DNA of 11,923 nt from an uncultured Clostridia bacterium (GTDB taxonomy: Bacteria; Bacillota; Clostridia; TANB77; CAG-508): assembly GCA_947630255.1 (NCBI GenBank), contig CANRGU010000033.1:1-11923 (forward strand), in the 5' to 3' direction. Positions 6,157 to 11,923 of this stretch are shown piece by piece. Positions within the stretch are counted from its first letter, which is position 1; each line of letters opens with the position of its first letter. A program made the position numbers and the translations under genes. The notes beneath the pieces are model-generated. The model saw only the letters and a list, made by a program, of their open reading frames with translations, was not told the origin of the DNA and did not search any database.

Positions 6157-7590
6157 ATGGACAATGAAATTTATATAACACCACTTTCAGGAAGATATGC
6201 AAGCAAAGAAATGAACAAAATATGGTCTAATAATTCAAAATATAGTACATGGAGAAAACTTTGGGTAGCTCTTGCAGAAACAGAAAAAGAATTAGGAATA
6301 GACATTACAGACGAGCAAATTAACGAAATGAAAGCAAATATAGATAATATAGATTATGAAGTAGTATCAAAAAGAGAAAAAGAATGTAGACACGACGTAA
6401 TGGCACATGTATATGAATTTGGAACAAAATGTCCAAAAGCAAAGCCAATAATACATTTAGGAGCAACTTCATGTTACGTAACAGATAATACAGATGTAAT
6501 TTTAATGAACGAAGCACTTAAAATAGTAAAACAGAAATTAGTTACAGTAATAAACAATCTAAAAAACTTTGCAGAAAAATATAAAGCAACAACATGTTTA
6601 GGATATACACACTTTCAACCTGCGCAACTTACAACTGTTGGAAAAAGAGCAACCCTTTGGATGCAAGATTTATTAGAAGATTTAGAAGAACTAGAATTTG
6701 TGCAAACAAGAATGAAACTTTTAGGATGCAAAGGAACAACAGGAACTGAAGAAAGCTTTATGAAGTTGTTCAAAGACGAAGAAAAAGTAAAACAAATAGA
6801 TAAAAAGATTGCAGAAAAGATGGGCTTTGATAAAGTCTTTGCGGTATCTGGACAAACATATACAAGAAAATTAGATTCAATTGTTCTAAACTGCTTATCA
6901 GGAATAGCAGAAAGCGCATCAAAATTTGCAAACGACATGAGATTATTACAACACGAAAAAGAACTAGAAGAGCCATTTGAAAAAGGACAAATTGGTTCAT
7001 CAGCAATGGCATATAAAAGAAATCCTATGAGAAGCGAGAGAATAAACTCACTATCAAGACATGTAATAGCACTTGCTAATGATACAAAAATTACATCAGC
7101 AACTCAATGGTTGGAAAGAACATTAGACGATTCAGCAAACAAGAGGATATGTGTGCCAGAAGCATTTTTAGCAATAGATGCAGTATTAATACTTTATGAA
7201 AATATAACATCAGGCATAGTAGTATACGAAAATGTAATAAAAACAAATATGATGCAAGAATTACCTTTTATGGGAACAGAAGAAATTCTTATGAATGCGG
7301 TATTAAAAGGTGGAGATAGACAAGAATTACATGAAAAAATAAGAGTATACTCAATGGAAGCGGGTAAAGTTGTAAAAGAATTTGGAAAACCAAATGATTT
7401 GGTAGATAGAATAGCAAGTGATGAAACATTTGGATTAACAAAAGAAGAAATTCTAAACATATTAAATCCAGACAATCTTTGTGGAAGAGCAAAACATCAA
7501 GTAGAAGACTTTATAAAAGAGCATGTAACACCAGTATTAGATAAATACAAAGATTTAATAAATACAGAAAAAGTAGAAGTAAATGTATAA
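6157..7590 (+). CDS. purB: adenylosuccinate lyase
   Basis: Catalyses fumarate release from SAICAR in purine synthesis and from adenylosuccinate to give AMP. The 477-residue length and the opening YITPLSGRYASKEMNKIWSN place it in the longer, eukaryote-like PurB group rather than the 430-residue Bacillus type. The catalytic T151-H152-F-Q pair region (GYTHFQPAQLTTVGKRATLW) and the fumarate-lyase signature loop (GSSAMAYKRNPMRSE, from residue 280, carrying the catalytic serine) are intact. An upstream ATG at 6145 overlaps the AAAGG ribosome site; ATG 6157 gives the usual N-terminus, although its spacing of 13 bases is long. The gene follows mreC by 41 bases without a terminator, so it may share the mre transcript. 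It is not next to other pur genes here. Confidence 0.95.
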   Translation: MDNEIYITPLSGRYASKEMNKIWSNNSKYSTWRKLWVALAETEKELGIDITDEQINEMKANIDNIDYEVVSKREKECRHDVMAHVYEFGTKCPKAKPIIHLGATSCYVTDNTDVILMNEALKIVKQKLVTVINNLKNFAEKYKATTCLGYTHFQPAQLTTVGKRATLWMQDLLEDLEELEFVQTRMKLLGCKGTTGTEESFMKLFKDEEKVKQIDKKIAEKMGFDKVFAVSGQTYTRKLDSIVLNCLSGIAESASKFANDMRLLQHEKELEEPFEKGQIGSSAMAYKRNPMRSERINSLSRHVIALANDTKITSATQWLERTLDDSANKRICVPEAFLAIDAVLILYENITSGIVVYENVIKTNMMQELPFMGTEEILMNAVLKGGDRQELHEKIRVYSMEAGKVVKEFGKPNDLVDRIASDETFGLTKEEILNILNPDNLCGRAKHQVEDFIKEHVTPVLDKYKDLINTEKVEVNV

Positions 7591-7617
7591 AAAATAAATT
7601 ATATTATAACATCATAA

Positions 7618-7681
7618 AAAAGTTGTTTAAATAATCCTTCCGTGAAAAAATATCAAGGAAGGATTTATTTATACAACTTTT
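7618..7681. terminator. long bidirectional terminator hairpin between purB and the Lon-like gene
   Basis: The outer arm AAAAGTTGT (7618-7626) pairs with ACAACTTTT (7673-7681). The inner arm, up to CCTTCC (7636-7641), pairs with GGAAGG (7657-7662), with one bulged T. The hairpin spans almost the whole space between the two convergent genes and has T runs in both directions. Its right end touches the stop of the Lon-like gene. Confidence 0.8.
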
Positions 7682-7682
7682 G

Positions 7683-10064
7683 TTATTTCTTTTTACTATT
7701 CTCTGCATATTGTTTTAATTTTTCATAAGCTAAATATTTTATGCTTCCAGCAGGATATTTTCCATCTTTATTTTTCTTACCAGCCGGTACACCTGTTAAT
7801 ATTTCAATGCCTTCATCTAAGCTAGAAATTGCATATATATGGAATTTTCCTTCTTTAACACTAGATATTACCTCATCTGATAAATGAAGGTTTCTTACAT
7901 TTTGAATAGGTATTATTACACCATGCTCTCCATTTAAACCTCTTGTTTTACAAACTTGATAGAATCCCTCTATTTTTTCATTTACGCCACCTATTGGTTG
8001 AATAAATCCTTTTTGATTAACTGAACCAGTAACTGCAATAGATTGATTAATCGGTATTCCAGATAAGCTAGAAAGTATAGCATAGCTTTCAGTACTAGAT
8101 GCACTATCTCCATCCACACCATTGTATAATTGCTCAAAACAAATACTAGCAGTAAGAGATAATGGAAAATCTTGTGCAAATGTTTCGCCTAAATATCCAG
8201 AAAGTATTAGAACACCTTTTGAATGTGTAGGACCAGACATATCTGTTTCACGTTCTATATTAATTATTCCACTTTTGCCCATATAGGTATTTGCTGTAAT
8301 TCTAGCAGGCTTTCCAAATGTATAATCACCAATTGTCATTACTGTAAGTCCATTAATAACACCTACTTCGTATCCAGATGTATTAATTAATAAAGTATTT
8401 TCATTAATCATTTCTAAATATCTAGAATCATATTTTTTAACTCTATCAATTCTTTCGGATAGGGTTTTATCAATAAATTCCGCAGTAACTATTTTTTTCT
8501 TTGAAAGTTTTGCCCAAGTTGAGCTTTCAGCAACTATTTCTCCAATCTCATTAAACCTTGTAGAAAGTTTTTCTTTATCATCAGATAATCTAGAAGTATA
8601 TTCTACAACCTTTGCCATAGCTCCTCTATCCAAAGGAAGCATTCCTTCTTTTGTAGAAAAATTATGAACAAAGTTAGCAAGTTTTGCTATATTACTATCA
8701 GTTCTTGGAGCAGATTCCTCAAATTCTGCTTTAATCTTAAATAATTTTTTGAATTCTGGATCTAAAGCAAGTAAAGTATGGTAAATATTTGAATCTCCTA
8801 ATAACAATACTTTTACATTTATAGGAATAGGTTCAGGTTTTAAAGAAATCATAACCATGTATGAACGTTGTTCCATATTATTTTCAATGCTTAAATTCTT
8901 TACTAATAAAGCTTTTTTTAATGTATCGTAACAAATTTGATTTGCAAGCAAATCACTTGCTTGAAGAATAATATATCCTCCATTTGCCTTATGCAAAAGA
9001 CCAGCTTGGAGCATAGTATAATCAGTTTTAAGCAATCCAAATTGATTCTCATATTCTAATTTACCAAATAAATTGTGATATTGATAATTAGAGTCCATAA
9101 TTACAGGCGCACCAGTTAGATTACTATTGTCAACAAATAAATTAACCCTGTAATTCATCCATGGAGTTAATTCTTCTTGCTTTACTGCCTGAGTTTGTCT
9201 AATATTTTTAGGTTCATCTTCAATAAATCTAGAAATATTTTTTAGAATATCAGTTTTTATATTATCTAAAAAAGTAACAATTTTTTTGTTCTTTTTATAT
9301 TTTGTTTTTAGAGGATTAACATGAGCATTAATTGTTATTAATGCTATATTAGACTGCCATTCATCTATCTGCTTATTGCTTTCTTTTTCTAATAGTTTAA
9401 TTTGATTTATTGCTTCTATTATTTTATCTTGAACTACTGCAGAATTTTCCTCAAAACTTTTTCTTGTTTCATCATCTAATTTATTAAATTCTTCTTCCTC
9501 TATAGTTTTTCCGTCTATAACAGGCATCATATATACGCCGTTATTTGTAGCTTTTACTTCAAATCCATTTTTTAAAGAAGACTTATTTAGTTTTTCTAAA
9601 AGATCAGATTTTTTTTGTTCAAATTTATTTTGCATTAAAGCTTTTTGCTTTTCAAAATCTTCATTTTTAAAAGTTAGTTTAATATCTTTTTTAATATCTT
9701 TTACAAAAGAATCCATGTCCAATTTAAATTCTTTTCCTAATCCTGCAGGTAATGAAACTGCAATAGGTTCATTTGGAACATCAAAATTATATATATAGCA
9801 CCAATCATCAGGAACCTTCTTTTTAGCAGCTAGTTTTGTTATATATTTTTTTGCATACATAGTTTTTCCAACCCCTGAAGGACCTTCTATATACAAATTA
9901 TATCCTTTAGAATCAACACTAAGTCCAAACTCCAATGCTTTAATACCTCTTGCTTGACCATAAATAGAGTCTAAACCATCTAATTCATCTGTTGTTTCAA
10001 AATTAAACATGTTTGGATTACAAACGTTTTTTAGCTCCTTATAACTTAATTCATTTTTTTTCAT
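7683..10064 (-). CDS. Lon-like ATP-dependent protease (COG1067 family)
   Basis: A 793-residue protein with an N-terminal AAA+ part and a C-terminal Lon protease domain. Walker A is GPSGVGKT at 61-68. A long insert rich in charged coil (about 130-240) follows. A Walker B-like strand GGYIILQASDLL lies in the middle. The C-terminal Ser-Lys dyad is S654 (DGDSASS) and K697 (GGVNEKIEGF), 43 residues apart as in Lon. The Lon N-terminal substrate domain is absent, which separates it from classical LonA; relatives are the COG1067 Lon-related proteases such as E. coli YcbZ. The start is ATG 10064, 8 bases after AGGGAG; an upstream ATG at 10082 has no such site. It lies 70 bases beyond the rimI stop on the same strand and may be the last gene of that unit. 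All Arg codons seen are AGA, AGG, CGT or CGA; no CGG is used in frame. Confidence 0.92.
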   Translation of the reverse strand: MKKNELSYKELKNVCNPNMFNFETTDELDGLDSIYGQARGIKALEFGLSVDSKGYNLYIEGPSGVGKTMYAKKYITKLAAKKKVPDDWCYIYNFDVPNEPIAVSLPAGLGKEFKLDMDSFVKDIKKDIKLTFKNEDFEKQKALMQNKFEQKKSDLLEKLNKSSLKNGFEVKATNNGVYMMPVIDGKTIEEEEFNKLDDETRKSFEENSAVVQDKIIEAINQIKLLEKESNKQIDEWQSNIALITINAHVNPLKTKYKKNKKIVTFLDNIKTDILKNISRFIEDEPKNIRQTQAVKQEELTPWMNYRVNLFVDNSNLTGAPVIMDSNYQYHNLFGKLEYENQFGLLKTDYTMLQAGLLHKANGGYIILQASDLLANQICYDTLKKALLVKNLSIENNMEQRSYMVMISLKPEPIPINVKVLLLGDSNIYHTLLALDPEFKKLFKIKAEFEESAPRTDSNIAKLANFVHNFSTKEGMLPLDRGAMAKVVEYTSRLSDDKEKLSTRFNEIGEIVAESSTWAKLSKKKIVTAEFIDKTLSERIDRVKKYDSRYLEMINENTLLINTSGYEVGVINGLTVMTIGDYTFGKPARITANTYMGKSGIINIERETDMSGPTHSKGVLILSGYLGETFAQDFPLSLTASICFEQLYNGVDGDSASSTESYAILSSLSGIPINQSIAVTGSVNQKGFIQPIGGVNEKIEGFYQVCKTRGLNGEHGVIIPIQNVRNLHLSDEVISSVKEGKFHIYAISSLDEGIEILTGVPAGKKNKDGKYPAGSIKYLAYEKLKQYAENSKKK

Positions 10065-10108
10065 TAGTTTTTCTCCCTTCATATGTATATTTTTTAATAT
10101 ATTTTTAG

Positions 10109-10125
10109 ATACATCTAAGATGTAT
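10109..10125. other. palindrome between rimI and the Lon-like gene
   Basis: ATACATC-TAA-GATGTAT, a perfect 7-bp inverted repeat in the 70-base gap before the Lon-like gene. There is no T tract on the minus strand, so it is not a clear terminator. It could be an operator or a small mRNA hairpin. Confidence 0.35.
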
Positions 10126-10134
10126 GTATACTCT

Positions 10135-10587
10135 TTATAAATTAGGTATTTGTAGTGTCATCAATATTGCATCTTCTGTATTATTATAGTATTTTTTTCT
10201 TAATCCTACTACCTTAAAGTTAAATTTTTCATATAATTTTTGTGCTGGAATATTATTTGAATTTACTTCTAGTGTTATAGAAGTTATTCCCTCTTCGGAT
10301 TCTGCCATTTGTATTAATTTTGAAAGTAATTTGCTTCCTATATTTTGTCTTCTAAATTTTTTTGCTGTAACTAAGTTTGTTATATGAACGACATCTACAG
10401 CTTTCCATATACCAGCAAATCCCACAATTTCGTCATTAATTTTTGCAACAATATATTTAGAATTAGGATTCAATAATTCACTTCTAAAAATATTTACATT
10501 CCAAAAATCATCAAAATCTGAAAATAAAACATCTTCAATTTCATTCAAATCAGATATAGTCATTTTATGAATTTGCACATCATTCAT
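10135..10587 (-). CDS. rimI: ribosomal protein bS18 alanine N-acetyltransferase RimI
   Basis: A GNAT-fold N-acetyltransferase of 150 residues, usual for RimI, which acetylates the N-terminus of ribosomal protein S18. The acetyl-CoA loop is visible as KKFRRQNIGSKLL (about 77-88). The C-terminal part (ITLEVNSNNIPAQKLYEKFN, then FKVVGLRKKYY) is the usual RimI finish, with a conserved Tyr in LYEKFNF. It starts inside the end of tsaB (8-base overlap), which indicates coupled translation. The AAAGG upstream is 13 bases from the ATG, a long spacing. The tsaE-tsaB-rimI order is conserved in many Firmicutes and supports the name over a generic GNAT. Confidence 0.9.
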   Translation of the reverse strand: MNDVQIHKMTISDLNEIEDVLFSDFDDFWNVNIFRSELLNPNSKYIVAKINDEIVGFAGIWKAVDVVHITNLVTAKKFRRQNIGSKLLSKLIQMAESEEGITSITLEVNSNNIPAQKLYEKFNFKVVGLRKKYYNNTEDAILMTLQIPNL

Positions 10588-11249
10588 TTTTTAGTTTCAT
10601 CCTTTCAGCCTGTGACTTTCTTAAATATAGTGGAGCAAGCAAGTCAGCTGTTGTAGAATAATTTCTTTTATATTTATTATATGCACATTTTGCAATATTT
10701 TTTGCATGAATATCGTGATTATGTAAAAAATTTTTAATTTTTAATAATTCTTTATGAACAATTGCCCCATCTCCAGCATATATGATATTATCATATTTTT
10801 GGAGAACTTTTATAATTATATTTATATCATCTGCTAAATAATTTTCTAATAAATTATAGTTTTTGTCAAATATTCCACAATATACTTGATTATTTCTAGC
10901 ATCTATAAGTGAACAGATAGTATTACAGTTTTCATTTTGAACATTATAGGCAAGAGCTTCTAATGAAGATACATCTATTACAGGAATATTTAGAGATTCT
11001 GCAATAGCCTTTACTGTAGATATACCTATTCTAATTCCAGTAAATGATCCGAGGACCAACATCACATGCTATAAGATTAATATCGGATAAATTTAAATTT
11101 AATTCATTTAGCAAATTATCTATTAGAGGAATTAAAGTTTCTGAATGTGTTTTATTGTTATTAATATTTAATTCTAAAATACATTTATAATCTTCTGAAA
11201 CAGAAACAGAAGCGATATTACTAGAAGTAGAAATACTTAGAATTTTCAT
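10580..11249 (-). CDS. tsaB: tRNA t6A synthesis protein TsaB, expressed through a +1 frameshift at CGG-A
   Basis: TsaB is the partner of TsaD in making N6-threonylcarbamoyl-adenosine (t6A37) in tRNAs reading ANN codons, together with TsaC and TsaE. ATG 11249 is 8 bases after GGAG and overlaps the tsaE stop (ATGA). The first part reads MKILSISTSSNIASVSVSED and continues to LIACDVGP (residue 66). The zero frame then meets CGG (11051-11049) and stops after five more codons (TAG). Skipping the C gives GGA TCA TTT ACT GGA, that is GPGSFTGIRIG, the most conserved motif of TsaB. The frame continues through STVKAIAESLNIPVIDVSSL to TGA 10582-10580. The joined protein is 222 residues, normal for TsaB. 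The t6A pathway is essential or nearly so in most bacteria and the gene sits in an intact operon, so the split is unlikely to be a dead gene. Two separately translated halves are also unlikely, as the break falls inside the conserved motif. Confidence 0.92.
11048..11051 (-). other. tsaB: CGG-A +1 frameshift site in tsaB
   Basis: On the minus strand, zero-frame codon 67 is CGG followed by A. Skipping the C yields GGA, encoding the invariant glycine of GPGSFTG. Because the family motif is so constrained, this site fixes both the place and the amino acid of the shift: Pro (CCT), then Gly (GGA), with nothing inserted. Confidence 0.87.
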
Positions 11250-11707
11250 AAGCAAATCTCCTTAATTACGTTATTTAATCTTTCGCCATAAGCTCTAATA
11301 TCTAAATATCTTATTGACGGATCTTTTTCATCTTTAGAAAAATTTATTTTAATATAATTATTAGGTAAAATATCTTCTATCAAATCGCCCCATTCTATAA
11401 TACATATTCCAGTTGTAAAATATTCTGTACCGCCTATTGAATAAAATTCACCTACATCGGATAATCTATATACATCTAGATGATATATATTCATATCATT
11501 TTTTTTATGTTCGTTTACTATTGTAAATGTAGGACTAGAAACTTCATCGCCTAATCCCCAATAGGAAAGAAAGCCCTCTGCAAATTTAGTTTTACCTGAA
11601 CCTAAATCTCCCGATAAAACAACAATATCGCCAGTTGATAATTTGCTTGCCAAAAAAGAGGCTAATTTTTTAGTTTCAATTTCATCATGTGATATAAATA
11701 CAGCCAT
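11246..11707 (-). CDS. tsaE: tRNA t6A synthesis ATPase TsaE
   Basis: A P-loop ATPase of 153 residues (family norm about 150) that drives the TsaB-TsaD complex in t6A synthesis. Walker A is GDLGSGKT at 33-40. The switch region SSPTFTIVNEHKKNDMNIYH, then LDVYRL, and the IIEWGDLIEDILP segment are TsaE hallmarks. ATG 11707 follows AAGGAG by 5 bases. It is the first gene of a leftward unit with tsaB (4-base overlap) and rimI. No in-frame CGG is present; two CGG triplets occur out of frame. Confidence 0.95.
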   Translation of the reverse strand: MAVFISHDEIETKKLASFLASKLSTGDIVVLSGDLGSGKTKFAEGFLSYWGLGDEVSSPTFTIVNEHKKNDMNIYHLDVYRLSDVGEFYSIGGTEYFTTGICIIEWGDLIEDILPNNYIKINFSKDEKDPSIRYLDIRAYGERLNNVIKEICL

Positions 11708-11742
11708 AAAATCTCCTTAAAATAATTTATATTTACACTGAT

Positions 11743-11771
11743 ATTTTATATTAGTTATTATAATTTGTAAA
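11743..11771 (-). promoter_or_regulatory. promoter of the tsaE-tsaB-rimI unit
   Basis: Read on the minus strand: TTTACA (11771-11766), a 17-base spacer and TAAAAT (11748-11743). The leader to the tsaE start would be about 29 bases. Confidence 0.6.
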
Positions 11772-11800
11772 TAAAAAATTAAAAAAAATAAAAAATAGTA

Positions 11801-11829
11801 TTGACAAAACGAATAACCTAGTTTATAAT
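11801..11829 (+). promoter_or_regulatory. consensus sigma-A promoter of tRNA-Gly
   Basis: A perfect TTGACA (11801-11806), a 17-base spacer and a perfect TATAAT (11824-11829), 21 bases before the tRNA. This is the strongest promoter in the window. Confidence 0.92.
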
Positions 11830-11850
11830 TTATAAACGTAGTGAGAAAAT

Positions 11851-11923
<73 letters not shown>

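Noticed and set aside
798..11051. The three broken genes as ordinary sequencing or assembly errors, or pseudogenes
   Set aside because: Errors would favour homopolymers; these sites are not homopolymer runs, all share CGG-A in the same phase, and tsaB is normally essential. Raw reads are still needed to close the question.

Overview
The window is about 11.9 kb of very AT-rich DNA with Firmicutes gene content. It carries clostridial-type small spore-coat proteins, a DUF4321-radC-mreB-mreC cluster, a MecA adaptor, a COG1067 Lon-like protease and a tsaE-tsaB-rimI block. UGA and UAA are used as stops and UGG encodes Trp, so the code looks standard (table 11). An uncultivated or gut-type endospore-forming Clostridia is the best guess. 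No mobile elements, CRISPR arrays or phage genes are visible.

Layout: (1-507, +) C-terminus of the PcrA/UvrD helicase. (601-1044, +) two small coat-type genes, the second interrupted by a +1 frameshift. (1061-1105) terminator. (1289-2314, +) membrane-anchored M23 peptidase. (2333-2371) terminator shared with the convergent gene mecA (2381-3002, -), also interrupted by a +1 frameshift. (3003-3197) divergent promoter region. (3198-6115, +) DUF4321 protein, radC, mreB and mreC, then purB (6157-7590). (7618-7681) long shared terminator hairpin. (7683-11707, -) tsaE, tsaB, rimI and a Lon-like protease, read leftward, with tsaB interrupted by a +1 frameshift. (11851-end, +) tRNA-Gly(UCC) behind a consensus promoter.

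The main discovery is that three unrelated genes (the coat gene, mecA and tsaB) are each broken by exactly one extra base, and the break has the same sequence every time. In the zero frame the ribosome meets the codon CGG followed by A. Skipping the C, so that GGA is read as Gly, restores a full-length, family-typical protein: 81, 206 and 222 residues. I read every CGG in the sense strand of all genes by eye. These three are the only in-frame CGG codons in roughly 3,600 codons, while about twenty out-of-frame CGG triplets occur freely. CGG therefore appears to be an unassigned codon that works as a +1 frameshift signal at CGG-A. tsaB is an essential-type gene for t6A modification, and its restored sequence is the invariant GPGSFTG motif, so decay or sequencing error is unlikely. 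The mechanism (a hungry codon with out-of-frame tRNA-Gly binding, or a quadruplet-reading tRNA) is inference.

The other genes are ordinary housekeeping: cell shape (mreB, mreC), purine synthesis (purB), tRNA modification and ribosomal protein acetylation (tsaE, tsaB, rimI), and proteolysis (mecA, Lon-like protease).
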